Source of the DNA: Rhizobiaceae bacterium
Lineage (GTDB): Bacteria > Pseudomonadota > Alphaproteobacteria > Rhizobiales > Rhizobiaceae
Direction of reading: 5' to 3'
Assembly (NCBI GenBank): GCA_019635755.1
Contig: JAHBYW010000006.1
Span: forward strand, 254,001 to 318,000
Length of the DNA stretch: 64,000 bases
The notes under the pieces were generated by a model, which was given only the letters and a program-made list of their open reading frames with translations, was not told the DNA's origin and ran no database searches. Position numbers and translations under genes: made by a program. Numbering within the stretch: the stretch's first letter is position 1; every line of letters begins with the position of its first letter. Of this stretch, positions 16,970-25,336 are shown in pieces.

Positions 16970-17881
16970 ATGACCCAAGCCAGCCTCTCCGAACCGACTG
17001 CCGTCCCGGCCGCGCCGGGCACGAGGGACCGTTCCGTGAGGCTGCCGCTGCACTGGCTGGGCGTTGCGCCCTTCTTCATCTTCGCCCTGATGTTCCTGAT
17101 TCTGCCGACGACCTATCTGGTCCTCGGCGCCTTCCAGAACGACCAGGGCGGTTTCACGCTCGACAACATCTACGCGCTGACGCAGCCGTCGATCCTCGCC
17201 GCCTACTGGATATCGATCCGCATCAGTCTCGCCTCGGCGCTGCTCGGCGCGCTCGCCGGCTTCGCCATCGCTCTCGCCATCGTGCGCGGCGGCCTGCCCA
17301 ACTGGGTGCGTTCCGCGACCATGACCTTCTCGGGCGTCGCATCGAACTTCGCCGGCGTCCCGCTCGCCTTTGCCTTCCTCGCCACGCTGGGCCGGCTTGG
17401 CCTCGTCACGGTCCTGATGCGCGCTCTCGGCGTCGACATCTACAACGACCTCGGCTTCAACATCCTGTCCTTCTGGGGACTGACGCTCACCTATCTCTAC
17501 TTCCAGATCCCGCTGATGGTGGTGATCATCACGCCGGCGATCGACGGGTTGAAGAAGGAGTGGAGCGAGGCGGCGGCGACGCTCGGCGCGACCAACTTCC
17601 AGTACTGGCGGATGGTCGCCATCCCGGTGCTGTGGCCGAGTTTCCTGGGCACCGTCATCCTGCTGTTCGCCAACGCCTTCGGTGCGATCGCGACCGCCTA
17701 CGCGCTGACGGGCTCCTCGCTCAACATCGTGCCCATCCTGCTCTACGCGCAGATCCGCGGCGACGTGCTGCACAACCCGCATCTGGGTTATGCGCTCGCC
17801 TTCGGCATGATCTTCGTCACCGGCCTCGCCAACGTCTTCTACATCTGGTTCCGCACCCGAAGCGAGCGGTGGCTGAAATGA
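16970..17881 (+). CDS. ABC transporter permease (first membrane subunit)
   Basis: A 303-residue binding-protein-dependent permease with six predicted helices. The EAA loop that contacts the ATPase reads EWSEAAATLGATNFQYWRMVAIPVLWP, including the conserved glycine. The start ATG at 16970 follows the receptor hairpin; there is only a weak Shine-Dalgarno, but starts further upstream would run through the receptor gene. It pairs with the second permease at 18051 and the ATPase at 18858. A 169-bp gap carrying a palindromic repeat interrupts the operon immediately after it. Confidence 0.93.
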   Translation: MTQASLSEPTAVPAAPGTRDRSVRLPLHWLGVAPFFIFALMFLILPTTYLVLGAFQNDQGGFTLDNIYALTQPSILAAYWISIRISLASALLGALAGFAIALAIVRGGLPNWVRSATMTFSGVASNFAGVPLAFAFLATLGRLGLVTVLMRALGVDIYNDLGFNILSFWGLTLTYLYFQIPLMVVIITPAIDGLKKEWSEAAATLGATNFQYWRMVAIPVLWPSFLGTVILLFANAFGAIATAYALTGSSLNIVPILLYAQIRGDVLHNPHLGYALAFGMIFVTGLANVFYIWFRTRSERWLK

Positions 17882-17956
17882 TGCCGGCCTCGAGCGTGGC
17901 AGGGCGCGCCCTCCACCTCCCCCGTAAACGGGTGAGGATTGCCGTTGCGGACGACC

Positions 17957-18020
17957 GCGCCCTCGATCCTCCCCTGCGCAGCGGGGAAGGGGCACCATGC
18001 GAAGCATGGTGGAGGGGGCA
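17957..18020. repeat. GC-rich intergenic palindromic repeat, copy 2, inside the ABC operon
   Basis: The core contains CCCC-TGCGCAG-CGGGG and ACCATGC-GAA-GCATGGT hairpins followed by GGAGGGGGC, the same module order as at 14316-14396. Related C/G-run palindromes continue upstream to about 17908. It fills the gap between two permease genes that would otherwise be expected to abut, which suggests insertion of the element within an operon. Confidence 0.7.
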
Positions 18021-18050
18021 CGAATTCCTCCTCCTGGGCGGGAGCCAGCC

Positions 18051-18842
18051 ATGAAGCGCTCGTCCGTCTGGGCCTGGGTCACGTTCATCGTCGGCGCGAG
18101 CTATTTCTTCATCCCGCTGATCGCCACGCTGGAGTTCTCGCTGCGCATGCGCCGCGGCGAGTATTCCTTCGACGCCTACCGCATCGTCTTCGGCGACGAC
18201 CGCTTCCAGGCGACTTTCAGCTTCTCGGTGATCATCGCCGTGTTCACCATCCTGCTGGGTGTTCTGGTCGTCGTGCCGACCGCCTACTGGATACGGCTTC
18301 GCATGCCGCATCTGAGGCCCATCGTCGAGTTCATCACGCTCCTGCCGCTCATCATCCCGGCGATCGTCATCGTGTTCGGCTACATCCGCATGTACGGGTC
18401 GAACTCGCCGCTGCCGTTCCTCGCCACGACCTGGGGCACGAATGCGCTGCTGACCATCGGCTATGCGACCTTGGCGCTGCCCTACATGTACCGCGCGGTG
18501 GACACCGGCCTGCGCACCATCGACGTGCGCACGCTGACGGAAGCCGCGCAGATCCTCGGCGCAGGTTGGGCGACGATCATCACCCGCATCATCCTGCCCA
18601 ACGTGCTGATCGCGGTGCTGTCGGGCGCGTTCCTGACCTTCGCTATCGTCATCGGCGAGTTCACGATGGCGAGCCTGCTCAACCGCCCGGCCTTCGGACC
18701 CTATCTGCAGAACATCGGCGCCAACCGGGCCTACGAGCCGGCGGCGCTGGCGATCATCGCCTTCGCCATTACCTGGGGCTGCATGTCGGTGATCCAGTTC
18801 CTCGCCCGTTTCGCGCCGCGCTCGGCGAACCGCCCGAACTGA
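18051..18842 (+). CDS. ABC transporter permease (second membrane subunit)
   Basis: A 263-residue permease with six predicted helices. The EAA-like loop is LTEAAQILGAGWATIITRIILPNVLIA. The start at 18051 has a GGGCGGGAG stretch upstream and gives a normal short cytoplasmic N-terminus. In-frame codons upstream fall inside the palindromic repeat. It works with the subunit at 16970 as a heterodimeric pore for the ligand brought by the receptor at 15813. Confidence 0.93.
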   Translation: MKRSSVWAWVTFIVGASYFFIPLIATLEFSLRMRRGEYSFDAYRIVFGDDRFQATFSFSVIIAVFTILLGVLVVVPTAYWIRLRMPHLRPIVEFITLLPLIIPAIVIVFGYIRMYGSNSPLPFLATTWGTNALLTIGYATLALPYMYRAVDTGLRTIDVRTLTEAAQILGAGWATIITRIILPNVLIAVLSGAFLTFAIVIGEFTMASLLNRPAFGPYLQNIGANRAYEPAALAIIAFAITWGCMSVIQFLARFAPRSANRPN

Positions 18843-18857
18843 TCGAAAGAGATCCGC

Positions 18858-19925
18858 ATGGCCGAGTCCTTCCTCTCGATCCGCAACGTCAAGAAGTCGT
18901 TCGGCGCCGCGACCGTCGTCCAGGACTTCAACCTCGACGTCGGGCGCGGCGAGTTCGTTTCGTTCCTGGGCCCGTCCGGCTGCGGCAAGACGACGGTGCT
19001 GCGCATGGTGGCGGGCTTCGAGGAGCCCAGCGCCGGGCGCATCTCGATCGGCGGGCAGGACGTGACGCGCCTGAAGCCCAACCAGCGCAACATCGGCATG
19101 GTGTTCCAGGCCTATGCGCTGTTTCCGAACCTGACCGTCGCGCAGAACATCGCGTTCGGGCTGAGGGTGGCCGGTGTCGGCAAGGCGGAGACCGACAAGC
19201 GGGTCGCCGAGATGCTCGACCTGATCAAGCTGCCCGAATATGGCAGCCGCTATCCATACCAGCTGTCCGGCGGGCAGCAGCAGCGCGTGGCGCTGGCCCG
19301 CGCGCTGGCGCCGAAGCCGAAGGTGCTGCTGCTCGACGAACCGCTCTCCGCGCTCGACGCCAAGGTGCGCGTGTCGCTGCGCGACGAGATCCGCGCAATC
19401 CAGCGCAATCTCGGCATCACCACGATCTTCGTCACCCACGACCAGGAGGAGGCGCTGTCGATCTCCGACCGCATCGTCGTGATGTACAACGGTCGCGCCG
19501 AACAGCTCGGCACGCCGTTCGAGATCTACAACCGTCCGGCGACGAAGTTCGTCGCCAATTTTGTCGGAACGCTGAATGTGCTGGAGGGTACGGTCGCCGA
19601 TCCTGCCGCGGGGACAGTCAGGGTCAATGACGGCGAGGTGGTGCTGAAGGGCAAGCTGAACGGTGCCAGGCCCGGCGAGACGCTCTCGCTGGCGCTGCGG
19701 CCGGAGGCGATCTCGCTCGGCCGCCAGCCCGGCCGTGACGCTAGCCTCGGCGGCAGGATCTCCGAAGTCTCGTTCCTCGGCTCCGTCATCCGCGTCAAGG
19801 TCGGGCTCGGCTCCAACTCGGTGTCGCTCGACACGTTCAACAACCCGGCCTCGCCGCCGCCGGTCGTCGGCGAGCAGGCCGAGATCAGCTTCTCGTCCGT
19901 GGACGTGCTCGTCCTCCACGATTAG
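18858..19925 (+). CDS. ABC transporter ATP-binding protein (PotA/FbpC-like, with TOBE domain)
   Basis: A 355-residue ATPase. Walker A is GPSGCGKTT, the Q-loop lies in GMVFQAYALFPNLTV, the signature is LSGGQQQRVALARAL, Walker B is VLLLDEPLSALD and the H-loop is VTHDQEEAL. The C-terminal ~110 residues form the TOBE-type regulatory domain of the MOI/CUT1-like group. It starts 16 bp after the second permease and completes the importer. PotA/FbpC-like ATPases serve many substrates, so the ATPase does not identify the ligand. The phosphorus link rests on the Pho box and the following phosphoesterase. Confidence 0.95.
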   Translation: MAESFLSIRNVKKSFGAATVVQDFNLDVGRGEFVSFLGPSGCGKTTVLRMVAGFEEPSAGRISIGGQDVTRLKPNQRNIGMVFQAYALFPNLTVAQNIAFGLRVAGVGKAETDKRVAEMLDLIKLPEYGSRYPYQLSGGQQQRVALARALAPKPKVLLLDEPLSALDAKVRVSLRDEIRAIQRNLGITTIFVTHDQEEALSISDRIVVMYNGRAEQLGTPFEIYNRPATKFVANFVGTLNVLEGTVADPAAGTVRVNDGEVVLKGKLNGARPGETLSLALRPEAISLGRQPGRDASLGGRISEVSFLGSVIRVKVGLGSNSVSLDTFNNPASPPPVVGEQAEISFSSVDVLVLHD

Positions 19926-20019
19926 ACGGACGGACCGGCTCTGGCTCAACGGGTCGGGCCGGCATCGTGTTGCCAGCTAACCATCGCGGGTCTAATGGAC
20001 CGCGTCCCGGGGGCGCGCG

Positions 20020-20937
20020 GTGAAGTTCGTCAGCTACAACATCCAGTACGGCTTCGGCGCCGACGGCCGGTACGACCTGTCGCGCTTCGCCAAGGTCGTC
20101 GACGGGGCCGACGTCATCGCGCTCCAGGAGGTCGAGCGGTTCTGGACCCGCAGCGCGGATGACGACCAGCCGGAACTCATCGGCATGCTGCTGCCGGGCT
20201 ACCACTGGGTCTACGGCCCGGCCTATGACATGGACGCCAGCTTGCGCGATTCACGCGGCACGCTGCTCAACCGGCGCCGCCAGTTCGGCACCATGATCCT
20301 GTCGAAGCTGCCGATCGTCTGGTCGCGGCTTCATCCGCTGCCGCTGCGGCGCGTCCTGCATCCGTTGAACACCCAGAATGCCGCGCTGGAGGCGATGATC
20401 CGCACGCCATGGGGACCGTTGCGTGTCCTGTCGATCCATCTGAGCCATATCGGCGTCGGCGAGCGGCTGGAACAGATCGACTACCTGCTCGGTCGGCACA
20501 GGCGCGCCGCGCTGGAAGGCGGCCCCTGGAGCGGTGTCGATGACGAGCCCGAGCGCGGCTGGGCGCAGGGCGAAAGCGAACCCGAGGCGCCCGAGGCGGC
20601 GATCTGGATGGGTGACTTCAACAGCGAGCCGGGCAGCGCCGAGTACCGCCGCATCGCCGGCGACAATCCGAACCGGCCGACCGCCATCTATGCCGACGAA
20701 TTCGTCGATGCCGCCGTCGCGGCCGGGCATGGCGCGGATGCTTTCCACAGCCATGAATGGGTGCGCGACGGTACGCTGCGCCGCCGTCGGCTCGACTACT
20801 GTTTCGTCGCGCCGTTTCTGGCCGGCCGCGTCCGGTCCTTTGCCGTCGACACGGCGGCAACCGCTTCGGACCACTTTCCCGTCTTCGTGGACATCGATCT
20901 CGAGACGCCGGACGCGAGGGGCAGCCACAGCCGATGA
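20020..20937 (+). CDS. Endonuclease/exonuclease/phosphatase (EEP) family metal-dependent hydrolase
   Basis: A 305-residue protein of the EEP superfamily, which cleaves phosphodiesters or phosphomonoesters with magnesium. The N-terminal SYNIQYG (Asn7), Glu37 in IALQEVERF, the Asp/Asn pair in MGDFNSEPGS and the C-terminal SDHFPVFVDI with the catalytic histidine are all present, so it should be active. No signal peptide is visible, so it is probably cytoplasmic. It starts with GTG at 20020, and an ATG at 19995 is out of frame. It follows the ABC importer by 94 bp, which suggests that it hydrolyses the imported phosphodiester. It overlaps the next gene by ATGA. Confidence 0.88.
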   Translation: MKFVSYNIQYGFGADGRYDLSRFAKVVDGADVIALQEVERFWTRSADDDQPELIGMLLPGYHWVYGPAYDMDASLRDSRGTLLNRRRQFGTMILSKLPIVWSRLHPLPLRRVLHPLNTQNAALEAMIRTPWGPLRVLSIHLSHIGVGERLEQIDYLLGRHRRAALEGGPWSGVDDEPERGWAQGESEPEAPEAAIWMGDFNSEPGSAEYRRIAGDNPNRPTAIYADEFVDAAVAAGHGADAFHSHEWVRDGTLRRRRLDYCFVAPFLAGRVRSFAVDTAATASDHFPVFVDIDLETPDARGSHSR

Positions 20938-21779
20938 CCCTCACCGTGTTCCTGGCGGTGCTCGCCGCCGCCGTCATGCACGCGATCTGGAACGCGATGG
21001 TCAAGGTGAGGCTGGACCGCTTCGCCTCCGTCACGCTGATGACCTTCGGCATGGCCGCCACGGCGCTGCCGATTGCGCCGTTCGTTGATTTCCCGCCGGC
21101 GCCGGTGTGGTTCTGGATCGGGCTCTCGGTCTTCTGCCATATGGGCTACAAGCTTTTCCTGATCCGCGCCTACGAAGCCGGCGATCTTGCCCAGACCTAT
21201 CCCCTGGCCCGCGGAACCGCGCCGCTGCTGACCACGATCGGCGGCATCTTTCTCGTCTCGGAAATTCCTTCGACGCTGTCGCTGGGCGGCATCCTGATGC
21301 TGTCGGCCGGTACCTTTCTCATGTCGCTGCGCGGCGGCATGCACCTTGAGCGGTTTAACCGCACAGCGGTCGGCTATGCCCTCGTCACGTCGGTGTTCAT
21401 CGCTGGCTACACGCTGACCGACGGCTCCGGCGCGCGGCTGGCGTCGTCGGCATCGTCCTATGCCGTCTGGCTGTTCCTCTCGGACGGCCTCTGGTCGCTC
21501 ATCCTCTGCCTTTGGCTCCGGGGGCGAGGCACGCTTGCCGCCATCGCGTCCGAATGGAAGACCGGCATCGTCACCGGCTTCCTCAGCGCGGCCGCCTACT
21601 GGATCGCGATGTGGGCGATGACGAAGGCGCCGATCGCCTCCGTTGCCGCCCTGCGCGAGACGTCGATCCTCTTCGCCATGATGATCTCGGTCTTCAGCCT
21701 GGGCGAGAAGATGACGGGATGGCGCGCTGCCGCGGCGCTGGCGATCGTCGCTGGCGTGATCGCGCTCAGGCTGGGGTAG
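20934..21779 (+). CDS. EamA/DMT-family transporter
   Basis: A 281-residue inner-membrane protein with about ten hydrophobic helices in two five-helix repeats, the drug/metabolite transporter pattern. It begins HAIWNAMVK and includes RAYEAGDLAQTYPLARGTAPLL and ALRETSILFAMMISVFSLGEK, as in EamA exporters. It is translationally coupled to the phosphoesterase (ATGA). It may export a by-product of the imported compound, such as the alcohol or amino moiety left after phosphate release. That role is only contextual. Confidence 0.9.
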   Translation: MTLTVFLAVLAAAVMHAIWNAMVKVRLDRFASVTLMTFGMAATALPIAPFVDFPPAPVWFWIGLSVFCHMGYKLFLIRAYEAGDLAQTYPLARGTAPLLTTIGGIFLVSEIPSTLSLGGILMLSAGTFLMSLRGGMHLERFNRTAVGYALVTSVFIAGYTLTDGSGARLASSASSYAVWLFLSDGLWSLILCLWLRGRGTLAAIASEWKTGIVTGFLSAAAYWIAMWAMTKAPIASVAALRETSILFAMMISVFSLGEKMTGWRAAAALAIVAGVIALRLG

Positions 21780-21794
21780 GCGGAAGCGCTGAGG

Positions 21795-22226
21795 TCAGGC
21801 AGCGCGAATCCGCGCGATCGCCTTCAGTTGCATGCTGTCCGGCGCCATCTGCATCAGCTCGATGCGATGGCCATCCGGGTCAACGATCCACGCCTGCCAA
21901 TTGTTGTCGGCGCCCATCTTCTTTGGCTGATCGAGCGGCACGCCGGACGCCGCCAGTTCGCTGAGTGCCTGGTCGATATCCGCGACGGCGAGACACAGGT
22001 GATTGTAACCGATGGCGTCGCGGGCGGGCACGCCGTCGCCTGCGCCCTCGGGGAATATTTCCAGGTACTGGTCGTCGGTGATGCGCAGGTAGACGATCCA
22101 GAGCCGGCCGTCGCGTTCGAGGCGCATCATTTCCGCGAAACCCAGCCTGTTGACGTAGAAGTCGAGGGTGCGTCCAATGTCCTTGACGCGGATGGCGACA
22201 TGACCGATCGACGACACGCTGAGCAT
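21795..22226 (-). CDS. VOC family protein (glyoxalase/dioxygenase-like metalloenzyme)
   Basis: A 143-residue single-module vicinal oxygen chelate protein. The four usual metal-site positions are filled: His in GHVAIRV, Glu in YLEIFPEG, His in YNHLCLAV and Glu in GHRIELMQ. It resembles lactoylglutathione lyase-type proteins, although the sequence alone does not separate glyoxalase I, methylmalonyl-CoA epimerase-like and other activities. It stands alone, convergent with the EamA gene and divergent from the acyl-CoA dehydrogenase, with 175 bp to the latter's start. Confidence 0.88.
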   Translation of the reverse strand: MLSVSSIGHVAIRVKDIGRTLDFYVNRLGFAEMMRLERDGRLWIVYLRITDDQYLEIFPEGAGDGVPARDAIGYNHLCLAVADIDQALSELAASGVPLDQPKKMGADNNWQAWIVDPDGHRIELMQMAPDSMQLKAIARIRAA

Positions 22227-22401
22227 GGTTTCCTCCGGGCAGGCGGGTGTGGACCGAACGGCAGCATACTGCGGTCGTCCGGGATGTGACGCATGGCGCC
22301 TTGATCGGCCGGATACTACAGGGAATTGTCCTGATCTCCAGTGTAGCGGAAAACCGGCGCCGCTGCGTGGACCGGGACCGGCGAGCCGCAGGGAGCGTTG
22401 C

Positions 22402-23547
22402 GTGACGGCACAATTCGAGCTGACGGACGACCAGCGCGCCGTACGGGCGATGGCGGAGGCGTTTGCGCAGGATCGGGTCGCGCCGCATGCGCTGGACTGG
22501 GATCGCCGGCGTCATTTTCCCGCCGACGTGATCCGCGCGACCGGTCCGCTCGGCTTCGGCGGGCTCTACGTCGCCGACGACGTCGGCGGCTCGGCGCTTG
22601 GCCGGCTCGATGCCGTGCTGGTGTTCGAGGCGCTCTCCAAGGCCTGCCCCGCCTTCGCCTCCTTCATCTCCATCCACAACATGGCGTCGTGGATGATCGA
22701 TCGCTTCGGCGACGACGAGCAGCGCCGGCGGCTCCTCCCGCCGCTCACTTCGATGGAACTGCTCGCCTCGTATTGCCTCACCGAACCGGGGTCCGGCTCG
22801 GACGCGGCCGCGTTGAAGACCAGGGCGGTGCGCGCGGGTGACGTCTACGTCCTCAACGGGACCAAACAGTTCATCTCCGGTGCGGGTGACAGCGACCTCT
22901 ACGTGACGATGGTTCGGACCGGCGAGGACGGTCCCAAGGGAATCTCGACGCTCGTCGTACCGAAGGACGCGCCGGGGCTGTCCTTCGGCGCCATCGAGAA
23001 CAAGATGGGCTGGCACATGCAGTCGACGCGGCAGGTGATCTTCGAGGATTGCCGGGTGCCGGTACGCAACCGGCTGGCCGGCGAAGGCGCCGGTTTCGGC
23101 ATCGCCATGGCCGGACTGGACGGCGGCCGGCTGAACATCGCGGCATGCTCCCTCGGCGGGGCGCAGTCGGCCCTCGACAAGGCCCTGGCCTATGCGGGCG
23201 AGCGCAAGGCGTTCGGCCGCACCATCGACCAGTTCCAGGCGCTGCAGTTCAGGCTGGCCGACATGGAGACCGAGCTGCAGGCTGCGCGCATCTTCCTCTA
23301 CGGCGCGGCGGCAAAGCTCGACGCCAGGGCGTCGGACGCGTCGACATGGTCGGCCATGGCAAAGCGGTTTGTCACCGATACCGGGTTCCGGGTTGCCAAC
23401 GAGGCGCTGCAGGTCTTCGGCGGCTACGGCTATCTCCACGACTACGGGATCGAGAAGCTGGTGCGCGACCTCCGCGTCCACCAGATCCTCGAGGGGACGA
23501 ACGAGATCATGCGGGTGATCGTGGCGAGGCATTTGATCGGGCGATGA
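22402..23547 (+). CDS. Acyl-CoA dehydrogenase (isobutyryl-CoA dehydrogenase type)
   Basis: A 381-residue flavoprotein that introduces a 2,3 double bond in a short branched acyl-CoA. Family signatures are YCLTEPGSGSDAAALKT, GTKQFISGAGDSD and the C-terminal HQILEGTNEIMR, which holds the catalytic glutamate. The sequence resembles isobutyryl-CoA dehydrogenase (ACAD8/MmgC). The 3-hydroxyisobutyrate dehydrogenase gene nearby supports a role in valine breakdown. It starts with GTG at 22402, with CAGGGAG 7 nt upstream; an earlier ATG would add an unlikely 59 residues. It overlaps the GNAT gene by ATGA. Confidence 0.92.
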   Translation: MTAQFELTDDQRAVRAMAEAFAQDRVAPHALDWDRRRHFPADVIRATGPLGFGGLYVADDVGGSALGRLDAVLVFEALSKACPAFASFISIHNMASWMIDRFGDDEQRRRLLPPLTSMELLASYCLTEPGSGSDAAALKTRAVRAGDVYVLNGTKQFISGAGDSDLYVTMVRTGEDGPKGISTLVVPKDAPGLSFGAIENKMGWHMQSTRQVIFEDCRVPVRNRLAGEGAGFGIAMAGLDGGRLNIAACSLGGAQSALDKALAYAGERKAFGRTIDQFQALQFRLADMETELQAARIFLYGAAAKLDARASDASTWSAMAKRFVTDTGFRVANEALQVFGGYGYLHDYGIEKLVRDLRVHQILEGTNEIMRVIVARHLIGR

Positions 23548-24071
23548 ACCAGGTCGGGCTCCGCCGCTTGCGGCGGTCGGACATAACTCTGCTGTCCGCG
23601 TGGCTCAACGCCCCGCATCTGAGGCCATTCTATATGCAGGAGCCGATCGCGCCCGACGAAGTCGTTGCGAAATTTCTCCCGCGTATCGGGGGACGCCATC
23701 GCGTGCGGTGCATCGTCGCCGAATGCGGTGGAAGGCCCTTCGGCTATCTGCAATGGTACTACAATCGATCCTATCCGGCGGACAGCGCCGCGGCTGCCGG
23801 AGAACCCGACGGCGTCAGCATCGACTACTACATCGGCGATCCGGGCTTCCTTGGCCAGGGGCTCGGATCGGAAATGCTCCTCGCATGCCGTTCGGACCTC
23901 GACACGAGGCTGGCAGGTCGCCACAGATTGATTTTCATCCAGCACGACGACCGCAACGAGGCGGCGCGGCGCTGCACCGAATCCGCCGGCTTCCAACAAG
24001 TGCGCGGCTTTCGCAGCGGCGCACGGGACTGCACGCTCTACCGCGCCGACCCGCTGCCGACAGCCACGTAA
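23544..24071 (+). CDS. GNAT family N-acetyltransferase (AAC(6')-like Acetyltransf_8 type)
   Basis: A 175-residue acetyltransferase. The acyl-CoA-binding region is GDPGFLGQGLGSEMLLAC (the Q/R-x-x-G-x-G/A motif reads QGLGSE), with FGYLQWYY and an RNEAARRCTESAGF helix around it. This arrangement is found in AAC(6')-I-like and siderophore/lysine acetyltransferase-like proteins. It is coupled to the acyl-CoA dehydrogenase by an ATGA overlap and precedes mmsB by 25 bp. No link to valine breakdown is known to me, so the role is open. Antibiotic resistance should not be assumed from the fold. Confidence 0.85.
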   Translation: MNQVGLRRLRRSDITLLSAWLNAPHLRPFYMQEPIAPDEVVAKFLPRIGGRHRVRCIVAECGGRPFGYLQWYYNRSYPADSAAAAGEPDGVSIDYYIGDPGFLGQGLGSEMLLACRSDLDTRLAGRHRLIFIQHDDRNEAARRCTESAGFQQVRGFRSGARDCTLYRADPLPTAT

Positions 24072-24096
24072 GATCATTCATTCGGGAGGAACCCTC

Positions 24097-24987
24097 ATGA
24101 CCGTCATCGCCTTCATTGGCCTCGGCAACATGGGCGGCCCGATGGCCGCCAATCTCGTCAAGGCCGGGAATCGGGTCCAGGGTTTCGACCTCGTCGCCGC
24201 CAACCTGACGGCCGCCGCCGCGACCGGTGTCGCCGTCGCCGCGGACTCTGACGCAGCGGTCGAGGGCGCCGACGCCGTGATCACCATGCTGCCGGCGGGC
24301 AAGCACGTGCTGTCGGTCTGGGAGGCGGTTGCCCCTAGAGTGAGGCGGGGAGCCTTGCTGATCGATTCGTCGACGATCGACGTGGACTCCGCGCGCAGGT
24401 CCCATGCGATCGCTGCCGCGCACGGGCTTCTCTCGATCGACGCACCGGTCTCGGGCGGCACCGGCGGCGCGGCCGCCGGCACGTTGACGTTTATGGCGGG
24501 CGGTGCAAAGGACGCATTCGCAAAGGCCGAACCGATCCTGAAGCCCATGGCCGGCCGCATCGTGCACTGCGGCGACGCTGGCGCCGGTCAGGCGGCGAAG
24601 ATCTGCAACAACATGATCCTCGGCATCTCGATGATCGGCGTGGCCGAGGCCTTCGTGCTGGCGGAAAAGCTCGGCCTGTCCCATCAGGCCCTGTTCGATG
24701 TCGCGTCGACCTCGTCTGGCCAATGCTGGTCGCTCACCTCCTACTGCCCGGTGCCCGGTCCCGTGCCGGCGTCACCGGCGAACCGCGGCTTCACGCCCGG
24801 ATTCGCGGCGGCGCTGATGCTGAAGGACCTGAAGCTCTCCCAGGACGCCGCCCAGTCCACTGGCGCCGTCACGCCGCTCGGTGCAGAGGCAACGCAGCTC
24901 TATGGCCTCTTCAACGCGCTCGGCCATGGCGGCGCCGATTTCTCGGGCATCATTTCGATGCTGCGCGGCGAGCACGGGCAGTCGTAG
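24097..24987 (+). CDS. mmsB: 3-hydroxyisobutyrate dehydrogenase
   Basis: A 296-residue NAD-dependent beta-hydroxyacid dehydrogenase. It carries the N-terminal dinucleotide motif FIGLGNMGGPMAANLVKAG, the substrate-binding DAPVSGGTGGAAAGTLTFM and the catalytic lysine in AAKICNNMILG. It oxidises 3-hydroxyisobutyrate to methylmalonate semialdehyde, the step after isobutyryl-CoA dehydrogenase, hydration and hydrolysis in valine degradation. A GGGAGGA Shine-Dalgarno stands just upstream. The methylmalonate semialdehyde dehydrogenase and enoyl-CoA hydratase genes of the pathway are not in this window. Confidence 0.94.
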   Translation: MTVIAFIGLGNMGGPMAANLVKAGNRVQGFDLVAANLTAAAATGVAVAADSDAAVEGADAVITMLPAGKHVLSVWEAVAPRVRRGALLIDSSTIDVDSARRSHAIAAAHGLLSIDAPVSGGTGGAAAGTLTFMAGGAKDAFAKAEPILKPMAGRIVHCGDAGAGQAAKICNNMILGISMIGVAEAFVLAEKLGLSHQALFDVASTSSGQCWSLTSYCPVPGPVPASPANRGFTPGFAAALMLKDLKLSQDAAQSTGAVTPLGAEATQLYGLFNALGHGGADFSGIISMLRGEHGQS

Positions 24988-25336
24988 CGCTGCTCCCGGT
25001 CGCGAGCCGGACGGGATCTGAAGCCTGTCGTCACCCGCGCCATTTAATTCTTGACTCTGATTATCATGTTTCCTAGACAGCTGACCAGCAAGGAATGTCG
25101 GCGCGGCTAGCCCGCGCGTCACCCCAGCGAGATTTTCCCGGGCCATGAGGCCGGGGTGGGGTGGGTCGAGTTCCGTGAAGCACAGTCTTCCGTCCGCACA
25201 GTCTGCTCTTCGCGTCGGCGATTCCGACGCGCGTGCGACAGGCCGGCGCTTCGTGCGCCGCCATCCGCTTGCCCACGCCGTCCTCGCGGTCCGGTCGTCG
25301 CCCTCAATGCATGCCATCTGACGATTGGATCTCACC
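24988..25336. other. Non-coding regulatory region before the first hemophore gene
   Basis: This 349-bp gap contains no convincing gene. Its AT-rich core at about 25040-25080 carries the promoter and iron box listed separately, which leaves a leader of roughly 250 nt before the ATG at 25337. I see no riboswitch or small gene I can support. Confidence 0.6.
25051..25079 (+). promoter_or_regulatory. Candidate promoter overlapped by a TGA-N9-TCA iron box (RirA type) for the hemophore operon
   Basis: TTGACT at 25051-25056 and TAGACA at 25074-25079 are separated by 17 nt. TGA-CTCTGATTA-TCA at 25052-25066 overlaps the -35 element and matches the rhizobial iron-responsive operator bound by RirA. The promoter at 34015-34037 has the same layout. 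Iron-repressed expression is inferred. Confidence 0.55.

Noticed and set aside
15813-19925. Ferric iron ABC transporter (FbpABC)
   Set aside because: The receptor shows no clear tyrosine pair for iron. The Pho box and the phosphoesterase gene point to a phosphorus compound, so the iron name was not used.
23544-24071. Aminoglycoside 6'-acetyltransferase resistance gene
   Set aside because: The GNAT fold of this subtype is shared by many metabolic acetyltransferases, and the gene is coupled to chromosomal valine-degradation genes with no mobile element nearby.
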